Assembly (NCBI GenBank): GCA_963759375.1
Contig: CAVWYY010000001.1
Location: 1-64,000 of the forward strand
Length of the DNA stretch: 64,000 nt
From: DASSUW01 sp963759375
GTDB taxonomy: Bacteria > Actinomycetota > Thermoleophilia > Solirubrobacterales > Solirubrobacteraceae
Reading direction: 5' to 3'
The stretch's first letter is position 1; each line of letters begins with the position of its first letter. The translations under genes and the position numbers were made by a program. Positions 50,510 through 60,433 of the stretch are shown here, piece after piece. The notes beneath the pieces are model-generated. The model was not told where the DNA came from. It made no database searches and saw only the letters and a list, made by a program, of their open reading frames with translations.

Positions 50510-51861
50510 CGCGCGTGGCGATCGTCGGCGCCGGCCCGGCGGGCGCGTTCGCCGCGTCCGCGCTGCGGCGGTCCGCCGGCGACGTCGAGATCGACCTGTA
50601 CGAGCGGCTGCCGACGGCGTGGGGACTGCTGCGCGCCGGCGTGGCGCCCGACCACCAGGAGATCAAGCGGCTCGATGATCGCTTCGAGCGCGAGACGCTG
50701 GCTCGCGGCTGTCGGTTCCTCGGCAACGTGGAGGTCAGCACCGACATCTCGCACGCCGAGCTGATGCAGCACTACTCCGCCGTCGTCTACGCCACCGGCG
50801 CGCAGACCGACAAGTCGCTCGGGATCCCCGGCGAGGACCTGCCCGGCAGCTGGGCGGCCACCGAGTTCGTGGCCTGGTACAACGGCCACCCCGACTATCG
50901 CGACCGCGAGTTCGACCTGTCGGCGACGCGGGCCGTCGTGATCGGCAACGGCAACGTCGCCGCCGACGTGACGCGCATCCTCACGCGCAGCGTGGCCGAG
51001 CTCGAGCGCACCGACATCGCGGACCACGCGCTGGAGGCGCTGCGCGCGAGCCGCATCGAGGAGGTCGTCGTGCTCGGCCGCCGCGGGCCTGCCCAGGCGG
51101 CGTTCACGAGCGCGGAGCTGCGCGAGCTGGGCCACATGGACGGCGTGGCGCTCCGCGTCGGCGACGTCGGGCTCGATCCGGTCTCGCAGGCGTGGCTGGA
51201 CGAGGAGGGCACGTTCACCGCGCGCAAGAACGTCCAGCTGCTGCGCGAGTTCGCCGCCCGTCCGGCCGACCCCGGCGCGGCCCGTCGCATCGAGCTGCGC
51301 TTCCTGCGCTCGCCGGTCGAGATCCGCGGCGCCGACCGGGTCGAGGCGATCGACGTGCGCCGCAACGAGATCGTGCGCGAGGACGGCGGGCTGCTGCGGG
51401 CGCGCGCGGTCGACGAGCCGGTCGAGACGATCGAGACCGGCCTCGTGCTCCGCTCCGTCGGCTACCGCGCGGTGCCGCTGCCCGACGTGCCGTTCGACGA
51501 GCGCGCGTTCATCCTCCCGAACGTGCGCGGACGCGTGCTGGGCGTCGACGGCGAGCCGCTCCCCGGCGTCTACGCGGTCGGCTGGATCAAGCGCGGGCCG
51601 ACCGGGATCCTGGGCACCAACAAGCGCGACGCGCAGGAGACGATCGACTGCCTCGCCGAGGACCTGGGCGCGCTCCCTGCGCCCGAGCGACCCGACCGGG
51701 AGCAGATCGATGCGCTGCTGGCCGAGCGCGCGCCGGACCTCGTCACCGCCGAGGGCTGGCACGCGATCGACGCCGCCGAGCGGGAGACCGGCCGCGCCGC
51801 GGGCCGCCCGCGGGTCAAGCTCGCGTCGCGCGACGAGCTGCTGGCGGCCGCGCGCCCGTAG
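50506..51861 (+). CDS. fprA: Ferredoxin-NADP+ reductase, adrenodoxin reductase-like (FprA type)
   Basis: The 451-residue flavoprotein has FAD fold VAIVGAGPAGAFAASAL (4-20), NADP fold AVVIGNGNVAADVTRIL (~145) and C-terminal FAD site GVYAVGWIKRGPTGILGTNK. This is the mycobacterial FprA/adrenodoxin reductase family. It passes NADPH electrons to the coupled ferredoxin, usually for cytochromes P450 or other oxygenases; none is in the window. Confidence 0.92.
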   Translation: MTRVAIVGAGPAGAFAASALRRSAGDVEIDLYERLPTAWGLLRAGVAPDHQEIKRLDDRFERETLARGCRFLGNVEVSTDISHAELMQHYSAVVYATGAQTDKSLGIPGEDLPGSWAATEFVAWYNGHPDYRDREFDLSATRAVVIGNGNVAADVTRILTRSVAELERTDIADHALEALRASRIEEVVVLGRRGPAQAAFTSAELRELGHMDGVALRVGDVGLDPVSQAWLDEEGTFTARKNVQLLREFAARPADPGAARRIELRFLRSPVEIRGADRVEAIDVRRNEIVREDGGLLRARAVDEPVETIETGLVLRSVGYRAVPLPDVPFDERAFILPNVRGRVLGVDGEPLPGVYAVGWIKRGPTGILGTNKRDAQETIDCLAEDLGALPAPERPDREQIDALLAERAPDLVTAEGWHAIDAAERETGRAAGRPRVKLASRDELLAAARP

Positions 51862-51909
51862 TTCGCCGCCGAGGTTGCCGAGGCCGGACGCCGTTGCGAT
51901 CATCGGTGC

Positions 51910-54895
51910 GTGGTGGCGCGCGCTGGGACACGGTCGCTGGTGGCGCGGGCGGCGGAGCTGGCGGCGCTGCGGGCAGCGGTCGAGCGGGCTGCGGGCGGCG
52001 ACGCGGCGACCGTGGTCGTGTCGGGCGACGCGGGCGTCGGGAAGAGCCGGCTGGTCGAGGAGCTGATGCGGACGGCCGGGGGAGATGGGGCGCTGGTGCT
52101 GCTCGGCCGGTGCGTCGACGTCGGGCACGGCGAGCTCGCGTACGCGCCGATCGCGGGCGCGCTGCGCTCGCTCGTCGCTCAGGTCGAGGAGGCCGAGCTC
52201 GTCGAGGCGCTCGGTCCGGGTCGGGCGGAGCTCGCGCGCCTCGTGCCCGGATCTGGCTGACCGCGGACGCCGCGCCGGCCGTCGGATCGGCGGCGTTCGG
52301 CAGGGCGCGGGTGTTCGAGCTCCTGCTCGGGGCGCTCGGGCGTCTGGGGCGCCGGCGGCCGGTCGTCCTGGTGGTCGAGGATCTGCACTGGGCGGACGGT
52401 TCCACGCGTGACCTCGCTGCGCTTCCTCGTCCGCGCCGCCGCCGGCGAGCGGCTCGCGCTGATCGTCACGTATCGCACGGACGACCTGCGATCGGGCGCA
52501 TCCGCTGCGCCCGTATCTGGTGGAGCTCGCGCCGCGACGCCCGCGTCGAGCAGGTCGACCTGGAGCCCTTCTCGCGGGCCGAGTTCGCCGACCACGTCGT
52601 CGCCGATCCTCGGCAGGGCTGCCCGGCCCCGACGAGCCTCGATCGGCTGTACGAGCGTTCGGAGGGGAACCCGTTCTTCACCGAGGAGCTGCTCGCGACG
52701 CGCCGGACGAGGGCGAGCTTCCCGACTCGCTGCGCGACGCGATGGCGGTGCAGCTCGAGCGGCTGCCGCCAGACGCCCAGCGCGTCGTGCGGGTGCTGGC
52801 GGCTGCCGGGCGGCGCGTGGACCACCGACTGCTGGCGCGGGCGGTCGCGGTCCCGGGCGCCGGAGCTGTCGGCCGCCGTGCGGGCGGCGCTTGGACGCGC
52901 GGGTGATCGTCCCGACGCGGACGACGCGATACGAGTTCCGGCACGCGCTGCTGCGCGAGGCGGCATACGCGGAGCTGTTGCCGGGCGAGCGGCGAGGCGC
53001 TGCACGCCGACACTGGCGGCGCGAGCTGGAGGCCGACCCCGAGCTCGGTGGCGCGGCGTTCGCCGGCGAGCTCGCCCACCACTGGCACGCGGCCGGCGAG
53101 CACGACCGCGCGTTGCATCGCTTCGGTGCGGGCCGGCAGCGAGGCCGAGCGCGTCTACGCGCATCCAGAGGCGCTGCGGCAGTTCCAACGCGCCCTGGAG
53201 CTGTGGGAGCGCGCGGCGCCGGGGCGCCCGCGAAGGCCTCGACCGGGTGGAGCTCGCCGCGCGGGCGGCGGAGGCCGCGAGCGCAGCCGGCGAGGCGCTA
53301 GCTCGCGATCGCGCTCGGCCAGCGCGCCGTCGAGCTCGCCGCACCCGCGCAGGCGCCGGACGCGCAGCACGCGCGGCTGGCGACGCCTGCTGTGGGACGC
53401 CGGCCGCGGCGTCGGACGCGCTGCCCGTCTCGGCTCGCGCCGTCGCGCTGACGCCGCCCGAGCCGCACGCCCGAGCGCGCCCAGGTGCTGGAGTCCCATG
53501 CGCGGTTGCTGCTTCTGACCGGCCGCGCGCACGAGGCGCAGGCGCCGATCGACGAGGCGATCGCGATCGCCCGCGAGCTCGGCGCGCGCGAGCGTCGAGG
53601 CGGCGGCGCTGGCCACGCGCGTGATCGCGATGGAGGGCCGGGCCGACGCGGCGGTCGCGGCCGGCCGCGAGGCGCTGCGCGCCGCCGAGCACGCACGGCG
53701 ATCCCGACACGGTGATGCGCGCGTACATCAACGCCGCCGAGGCGCTCGACCACGGCGGCCGCGTCCAGGACGCGATCGACCTCGCCCGGAAGGGCATCGA
53801 GGAGTCCCGCCGCCTCGGGCATGGAGCGGGCGATGGGCGTCGCACATGTGTCGGTGAGATCGCGGGCCGCCTGGTCAAGCTCGGCCGCTACGAGGAGGCG
53901 GCGGCGACGATCGAGGAAGGCCTGCGCGCCGCGCCCGAGGGCACCGCGGCGGTCGCGCTGCACCAGGCCGCCGCGGCGCTGGCCGCGCGCCGCGGCGACG
54001 CTGAGGCCGCGGATGCCGCGACAGCGCTGAGCCACGCCGAACGCGCGACGAGGCCGGAAGCGGCCAGTCGACCGCCCGCGGCGCCGCCGCGCTCGCCGAG
54101 ATGGCGCTCTGGCACGGCGATGCCGCTCGCGCCTGGGCGATCGTGGATGAAGCGCTCGCACGTCGTGCGAGAGCGCCGAGTACGTGTGGTACTCCGCGCC
54201 GCTGTACGCGCTCGGGGCGATGGGCCTTGGCCGACCGAGCGCTGCACGCGCGCGCCGCCGGCGCCGATGCGCGACGCCGACGAGGCGCGCGCCGCCGCGC
54301 ATCGCCCTGCTCGCGCGGCTCGACGGCCGGCTGATCGACGGCGGCGTGCCGGAGCCGGCCGCCTACCGGGCGCAGGTGGCCGCCGAGCTCACGCGCCTCG
54401 CGGACGCGCCGGAACCCGGCCGCGTGGGAGGCCGCGCGGCGGCGGTGGGAGCGGCTCGGGTTCCCCTTCCACGACCGCCCTGTGCGGCTGGCGCGAGGCG
54501 GAGGCGCTGCTGCTCGCCGGCGAGCGATCGCGGCGCGCGCGGCGGAGCTGCTCGCGCGACGCCGCCCGGCAGGCGCGGAGGCGCTCGGCGCGCGTCCGCT
54601 GGCCGCCGCGGTGGCCAGGCGCTGGCGCGGCGTGCGCGGATCTCCGATCGGACGCGGCCGGCGACGAGGGCGCGCCGAGGTGCCGCCGGCCGGCCTCTCG
54701 CCGCGCGAGCTCGAGGTCCTCGCGCCTGATGGCCGAGGGCCACACGAACCGCGAGATCGGCTCCGCGCTGTTCATCAGCGAGAAGACGGTCAGCGTCCAC
54801 GTGTCGCGCGATCCTCGCCAAGCTCGGCGCCGCCAACCGCGCGCAGGCGGCGACGATCGCGCACCGCCTCGGCGCTGGCCGCGCCACTGCGATAG
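51910..54895 (+). pseudogene. AAA-ATPase LuxR-family regulator broken by many +1 shifts
   Basis: All parts of a ~900-residue regulator are present in order: N-terminal ARAAELAALRAAVERA, Walker A VVVSGDAGVGKSRLVEEL, Walker B PVVLVVEDLHWADGSTRD, SEGNPFFTEELLA, a TPR-like middle and a C-terminal helix-turn-helix (SPRELEVLA / LMAEGHTNREIGSALFISEK / ILAKLGAANRAQAATIAHRL). They switch frame more than a dozen times. At the sites examined, removal of a single base restores the family sequence (for example near 52250, 52414, 52498, 52532, 52856, 52891, 53119). There is no in-frame nonsense change in the repaired frame. Bad consensus is as likely as a true pseudogene. Confidence 0.75.
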
Positions 54896-54981
54896 GGAGC
54901 CTCCGCCGGGCAAATAGGGCGCGCGGTTCGGGCGATCGTCCGATGTGGAGCGCGGTGCCCTTAGCCGTACGGTCGCTCGCG

Positions 54982-56411
54982 ATGTCCACCGCGACCCGCG
55001 CAGCCGATCACCACCTGACGCTCGACGCCGACGTCGCGCGGCGGCTCGGCTACCGGGCCGTCGACGCGCTCGTCGAGCGGCTCGAGCAGCTGCCCGACCA
55101 GCCGGTCGGCGAGGCCGCCGGCCGCGAGGAGATGGAGGCCCGCCTGCGCGAGCCGCTCCCCGAGCACGGCTGCGATCCCGAAACGCTTCTCGAGACGGTC
55201 CTACGTGACGTACTCGCGACCGGGCCTGAGGATCGACCACCCGCGCTTCTTCGCGTTCATCCCGGGGCCGGGCAATCCGGTCGGAGTGCTGGCCGACGCG
55301 CTGGCCGCGGGCTTCAGCGTCTTCGCGGGCACGTGGCTGGGATCCCCGGGCGCGGCGATGGTGGAGACGGTGGTGCTCGACTGGCTGCGCGATCTCTGCG
55401 GGCTGCCCCTCGGGACCCAGGGCCTGTTCGTGAGCGGCGGCTCCATGGCGAATCTCACCGCGCTCGCCGTCGCCCTGGAGGAGCGCGCCGGGAGCGAGCG
55501 CCCGCGCGCGGCCGTGTACGTCTCCGAGGAGACCCATTCCTCGCTGCAGCGCGCGCTGCGCGTGACCGGCGTGCGCCACGTGCGCGTGCTCGCCTGCGAC
55601 CGCGAGCAGCGGATGATCCCCGAGGATCTGGCCGCCGCGGTCGCGGCCGACCGTGCCGCGGGCCGCCTGCCGACCTGCGTCGTCGCCACCGCGGGGACGA
55701 CCGGCATCGGCGCTGTCGATCCGCTCGAGGAGCTGCGCGCCGTCTGCGACGACCACGGACTCTGGCTGCACGTCGACGGCGCCCACGGCGCGGCCGCGAT
55801 GCTGTCGCCCCACGGCCGCGCGCAGGTGCGCGGGCTCGAGCTGGCCGACTCGCTCACGCTCGACCCGCACAAGTGGCTGTTCCAGCCGCTCGAGGCGGGC
55901 TGTCTGCTGGTACGCGACGGCGGGGCGCTGGAGCGCACCTTCAGCGTCGCCGCGCCGTACCTGCGCGACGCCGCCGCGAGCGATTCCGAGGTCAACTTCT
56001 CCGAGCGCGGCATCCAGCTCACGCGCCAATTCCGCGCCCTGAAGCTCTGGATGTCGCTCAAGGTGTACGGCGCCGCGGCCTTCCGCGCCGCTGTCGAGCA
56101 CGGGCTCGCGCTCGCCGAGCATGCCGAGCGCCGGCTCGCGCACGACCCCGCGTGGGAGCTGATGACGCCCGCGCAGCTGGGCATCGTCACGTTCCGCGCG
56201 CGGCGCCCGGCGCATCGCCGGCCGAGCTCGACGCGCTCAACGCCCGGCTGCCCGCCGCGCGCTCGCGGACGGCTTCGCGTTCGTGAGCACCCACCGGGTT
56301 CGCGGAGCGACGGCGTTGCGCCTCTGCACGATCAATCCCCGCACGACCCGCGTTGACGTCGACCGCACGATCGACCGCCTCGCGGTGCTCGCACAAGGAG
56401 CTCACGCATGA
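54982..56411 (+). pseudogene. PLP-dependent aromatic-L-amino-acid decarboxylase-like gene, frameshifted
   Basis: With shifts repaired this is a ~475-residue group II decarboxylase. Segments are LRIDHPRFFAFIPGPGNPVG, VSGGSMANLTALAVALEERA, VVATAGTTGIGAVDPLEEL, WLHVDGAHGAAAMLSPHG and the PLP-lysine site LDPHKWLFQPLEAG, followed by RQFRALKLWMSLKVYG. An extra C near 55223 separates the first ~80 residues, and two further +2 shifts affect the last ~70 (near 56206 and 56258). The start is ATG 54982. The repaired stop overlaps the amine oxidase start (ATGA). Substrate (Trp, Tyr, Phe or Dopa) cannot be told. Confidence 0.75.
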
Positions 56412-57987
56412 CTGAAACGCTCGACCGCCGCGCGGTTCCTGCAGGCGCTCGCCGCGCTCTCTGTCGCGCCCCTCGTCAACGCGCCGCACGCCGCGGCCGG
56501 CAGTCACGAGCGGCGGGCGGCGCGTCGTCGTGCTCGGCGCCGGCCTGGCCGGGCTGGGCGCCGCCTACAACCTGATGCGCCACGGCTACGACGTGACCGT
56601 GCTGGAGGCGCAGGACCGCCCGGGCGGCCGCGTGCAGACCGTGCGCGACGGGCTTCCAGCGCGGCGGTCACGCCGAGATGGGCGCGATCCGGATCTTCGA
56701 GTCGCACGAGTACACGCTCAGGTACGCGCGCGAGTTCGGACTCGAGCTGACGCCGTACGACACCGGGCACGCGCGCCTTCCACATGCAGGGCAGGCGGTT
56801 CCTGCCGCCGCCCGCCGGGCAGCCCTGGCCGCTGGACGGACTCGGCGCCGGCGAGCAGCCGGACCCGGCCGCCCGCTTCGGCGAGTACCTGCGGCTCGGG
56901 CTTCGCGAAGCTCGGCGACGTCTTCGATCCCGGCTGGCCGGCCGCGTTCCCGTCGGCGCTGGAGCTCGACCGGACGACGATGGACGGCCACATGCGGTCG
57001 CAGGGCGCGTCGGCCACCTGGCGCGACTGGTTCTACGCGCAGGAAGGCCGCATCGCACGCGCCAACGCGGCCGCCGGCTTCGCCGTCGAGTCGCTGACGA
57101 CCGGCACCCTGCTCGGGAGCATCAGCGGCGGCAACGACCGCCTGCCCGAGGCGCTCGCCGCCGCCCTCGGCCACCGGGTGAGGTACCGCAGCGAGGTCGT
57201 GCGGATCGCCCAGGGGCAGCGCGAGGTGACGGTCGGCTACCGCGACCGCAGCGGACTGCACGAGATCCGCGCCGACCGGTGCGTGTGTGCGCTGCCGTTC
57301 GCGCCGCTGCGCCGCGTGACGATCGCCACGCCGTTCTCGGCCCGCAGAAGATGGCCGCGATCCACAAGCTGCGGTACATGGCCGCCGCGCGCTGCTACTT
57401 CCAGACCCGCACCCGGTTCTGGGAGCACGATCCGCTCGGGCGGCTCGGCGGGCCTGAACCTGGTCGGCACCGACACCATGGCCGGCCGCGTCTGGAACAC
57501 GAGCTCACAGCAGCCCGACTCGCGGCTCGGCATGGTCCACGCCTACATGTTCGACACCGAGGCGCTCGAGTTCGCCGGCACGGCCACGGCGCGTGGCCGC
57601 CATGCGCAGCTCATGCGGCAGCTGCTCCCGGGGCTCGGAGGCCAGATCGTCGGTGTCGCCCACAAGGCCTGGCAGGAGGACCGCTGGGCAGGCGGCGGCT
57701 GGGGTTGGACCCCGCCCGGCGAGCTGCGCTGGATGTTCCCCGCGATGCGCCAGATCGAGGGGCGCGTCCACTTCGCGGGCGAGCACACCTCACTGTGGAT
57801 CGCCTGGATGAACGGGGCGCTCGAGTCGGCCGAGCGCGTCGTCGCGGAGATCCTGCACGCCGACGGCGAGCCACGCCGGACCGCCGGGCTCGTCGCACGC
57901 ACCCCGTACACGGGCGGGAAATTGGGTAGGGCGTCGATTGACCCGAAAGGAGCAAGTGATGGCCAATCCCGTACCCGCCGGCAGTGA
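56408..57987 (+). pseudogene. Flavin monoamine oxidase-like gene, frameshifted
   Basis: The repaired product has a twin-arginine-like leader (RRAFLQALAALSVAPLV) and FAD fold VVVLGAGLAGLGAAYNLMRH with EAQDRPGGRVQT. Further pieces are GAIRIFESHEYTLRYARE, ISGGNDRLPEALAAALG, FSPQKMAAIHKLRYMAA and the C-terminal FAD site GRVHFAGEHTSLWIAWMNGA. At least six shifts (about 56436, 56515, 56655, 56775, 56905, 57345, 57450) are needed, all repairable as extra bases. It would oxidise the amine made by the preceding decarboxylase. The main frame overlaps the next gene by 29 bp; an alternative stop lies near 57929. Confidence 0.72.
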
Positions 57988-58144
57988 CGTCTCCGCCGGC
58001 ACCTACAAGTGCACGAACTGCGGCTACGAGCAGACAGTCACATCGACCACGCACCTGCCGCCGTGCCCGAGCTGCGAGAACGGCGAGTACCAGACGGTCT
58101 CCGGTGGCGACAGCGTCGACGACCCGTATCCGGGGAGCAGCTAG
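57959..58144 (+). CDS. Small zinc-ribbon protein
   Basis: The 61-residue protein has two CxxC knuckles, YKCTNCGYEQTV and PPCPSCENGEYQ, about 21 residues apart, a rubredoxin-like zinc ribbon. The rest is short and polar. The ATG is preceded by AAAGGAGCAAGTG. Similar mini-ribbons occur in many actinomycetes without assigned function. Its reading frame is clean, unlike its upstream neighbours. Confidence 0.75.
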   Translation: MANPVPAGSDVSAGTYKCTNCGYEQTVTSTTHLPPCPSCENGEYQTVSGGDSVDDPYPGSS

Positions 58145-58256
58145 CCGCACGCCGCTGGGCCGTCCCGGTCAGCCGGCCGAGCTGACGATCGAGGGGCGAC
58201 GCGCCGACGTCGGCGCGCAGCGTTTCCTTGCTCACTCGCGTGGGCAGCGATCGTGC

Positions 58257-59039
58257 ATGGATCTCGAAGGAAAGCTCTGCCTGGTCACCGGCTCCAATCG
58301 CGGCATCGGGCGGGCGATCGCCGAACAGCTCGCTCGTGAGCCGGTGCGCCTGCTCGCGGGCGTTCGCGATCTCGAGCGCTACGAGCCGATCGCGGCGGCC
58401 GGCGCCCTCGACGTGCGGCCGGTGCGCATGGACCTGTCGTCGCAAGCGTCGATCGAGGAGTGCTGCGCCGAGCTGGGGGAGTCGCTCGACGCGATCGACC
58501 TGCTGGTCAACAACGCCGGAGCCTTCACGGCCGGCCAGCTCGAGACGCAGGAGGTCGACGACATCTATGACGTCGTGCAGGCCACGCTGCTCGGCACCAT
58601 GCACCTCACCCGGCGCGTGCTGCCGGGGATGCTCGCGCGGAGCAGCGGCAAGGTGGTGAACAACTCGAGCATCGTCGGGTACGTGCACCTTCCTGGCGTC
58701 ACGACGTACTCGGCCGCCAAGGCGGGCGTGGCGGGCTTCACGGAGTGCCTCCGCCGGGAACTGCGCGACACCGGTGTGAGCACGCTGCACGTCATCACCG
58801 GCGGGATCGACACGGACATGCTCGACGCCACGCGTGAGCAGCTGGAGCCGCACTACTCCAACACGGATGCGTGGACGCAGCACACGCCCGAGGAGTGGGC
58901 GGAGAAGGTCGTCGAGGCCGTCGTGAGCGATCGCGACGTACTCGGCCCCGGAGGCAAGTCGGCGCTCGCGAAGGTCGCGTCGCATCTGCCCCCGTTCGTG
59001 CTCGACCGCGTGTCGGCAGCGGCGTTCGAGCGCCGCTGA
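58257..59039 (+). CDS. Classical short-chain dehydrogenase/reductase
   Basis: The 260-residue SDR is complete: cofactor motif LVTGSNRGIGRAIA (TGxxxGIG), NNAG at about 83-86 (LLVNNAGAFTAG), catalytic Ser in NNSSIVGYVH, and YSAAK (Tyr-xxx-Lys) in TTYSAAKAGVAGFTE. The substrate is unknown. The ATG at 58257 was chosen because the Rossmann strand follows within a few residues. It is 12 bp upstream of a second NAD-dependent enzyme. Confidence 0.9.
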   Translation: MDLEGKLCLVTGSNRGIGRAIAEQLAREPVRLLAGVRDLERYEPIAAAGALDVRPVRMDLSSQASIEECCAELGESLDAIDLLVNNAGAFTAGQLETQEVDDIYDVVQATLLGTMHLTRRVLPGMLARSSGKVVNNSSIVGYVHLPGVTTYSAAKAGVAGFTECLRRELRDTGVSTLHVITGGIDTDMLDATREQLEPHYSNTDAWTQHTPEEWAEKVVEAVVSDRDVLGPGGKSALAKVASHLPPFVLDRVSAAAFERR

Positions 59040-59051
59040 AACGAGAATCGC

Positions 59052-60104
59052 ATGCGAGTCGTCATCACCGGAGCTACGGGCAACGTCGGGACGAGCGTCG
59101 TCCGCGCCCTGGGCGCCGACGAGCGGGTGACCGAGATCGTCGGCGTTGCGCGGCGCCTGCCGGACTGGTCGCCTCCGCGGACGCAGTGGATATCCAAGGA
59201 CATCGCACGTGATGACCTGCGCGTCGTCATGGCAGGCGCCGATGTCGTGATCCACCTCGCGTGGCTCATCCAGCCGAGCCGCGATCCGGCCGAGCTCGAG
59301 CGGGTCAACGTCGACGGCTCGCGCCGGGTGTTCGAGGCAGCCGCAGAGATGGGCGTCCCGCGGCTCGTCCACGCGTCGTCGGTCGGCGTCTACTCACCCG
59401 GGCCCAAGGACCGCGCGGTCGACGAATCCTGGCCGCGCGAGGGGGTGGAGACGTCGTTCTACTCCCGCCACAAGGCGGCCGCCGAACGCGCGTTGGACGT
59501 CGTCGAGGCGGACACGCCGGGACTGCGGGTCGTGCGCCTGCGCCCCGGACTGATCTTCAAGCGCGAGGCGGGGCCTGAGGTTCGGAGGCTGTTCGGCGGC
59601 CCGCTGGTCCCGTCGTTCCTGATCCGCCCGGCGCTCGTGCCCGTGCTGCCCCTCCCGCCGGGCCTCGTGCTCCAGGCCGTGCACGGTGACGACGTCGCTG
59701 AGGCGTATCGCCTCGCCGCGCTCTCGCCGGACGCCGAGGGCGCCTACAACATCGCGGCCGAGCCCACACTGGATCCGGCGACGCTCGCGCGCGTATTCGG
59801 CGCCCGGGTGCTGCCGGTTCGGGCCGGTGTGCTCCGCACGCTGGCCGACCTCACATGGCGCGCCCGGCTGCAACCCACCCCGGCGGGCTGGCTCGACATG
59901 GGCCTGGCGGTGCCACTGATGGACATGCGGCGCGCCCGCGAGCAGCTCGGCTGGGCTCCCCGGCACAGCGCCGCGTCCGCGCTCGAGGAGCTGATCGCCG
60001 GCATGCGCGAGCCCGCCGGGCTCGGGACGCCGCCGCTGGAGCCGCGCGCCGGAGGCCGGTTTCGGCTCGGCGAGCTGCTCAGCGGTGTCGGTCGCCGGAC
60101 CTGA
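59052..60104 (+). CDS. NAD-dependent epimerase/dehydratase family protein
   Basis: The 350-residue extended SDR has MRVVITGATGNVGTSVVRAL and DVVIHLAWLIQPSRDPAELE. The active-site region is VHASSVGVYSPGPKD, with SFYSRHKAAAERALD giving a Tyr-xxx-Lys. Family members act on nucleotide sugars, sterols or related substrates; none can be assigned. It is probably cotranscribed with the preceding SDR (12-bp gap). Confidence 0.88.
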   Translation: MRVVITGATGNVGTSVVRALGADERVTEIVGVARRLPDWSPPRTQWISKDIARDDLRVVMAGADVVIHLAWLIQPSRDPAELERVNVDGSRRVFEAAAEMGVPRLVHASSVGVYSPGPKDRAVDESWPREGVETSFYSRHKAAAERALDVVEADTPGLRVVRLRPGLIFKREAGPEVRRLFGGPLVPSFLIRPALVPVLPLPPGLVLQAVHGDDVAEAYRLAALSPDAEGAYNIAAEPTLDPATLARVFGARVLPVRAGVLRTLADLTWRARLQPTPAGWLDMGLAVPLMDMRRAREQLGWAPRHSAASALEELIAGMREPAGLGTPPLEPRAGGRFRLGELLSGVGRRT

Positions 60105-60277
60105 AGTCAGATTGTTGTCACGAGCGCGTGGACCACACCCCGGGCGGGTAAAATCCTCGCTGCCGGCCGCGAGCCGTAGGAGCGCGGCGGTGTCGTAGGC
60201 CCGGGTGGACGTGATCGGTGCAGAGCGCGCCGGCGGCGGATGTCCGGATTTGGCAAATCGCCCCCTTGGAGGCACGC

Positions 60278-60433
60278 ATGCTGAATCCGCACCCGCGTCG
60301 ACCGGCCGCCGCACCGGCGGCACGTCCGATCGATAAGTCGCTCCTGGACCGCGTCCGGGCCAACCTGGCCGTGCGGCAAGTTGCTCGTGGCAGACGAGCG
60401 GCCGCAAGGGCCCTTCGGCGACCGTCGTCGTGA
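60278..60433 (+). CDS. Small basic ORF coupled to the sigma factor gene
   Basis: The 51-residue Arg/Ala-rich product (LNPHPRRPAAAPAARPIDKS and onward) has no known family. It has a strong GGAGG six bases before its ATG, and its TGA overlaps the sigma factor GTG (GTGA), so it may serve as a leader peptide coupling sigma translation. About 130 bp upstream, CGGGTAA (60145-60151) resembles the -10 of SigB/SigF-type promoters, though no matching -35 is clear, hinting at autoregulation. Confidence 0.45.
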   Translation: MLNPHPRRPAAAPAARPIDKSLLDRVRANLAVRQVARGRRAAARALRRPSS

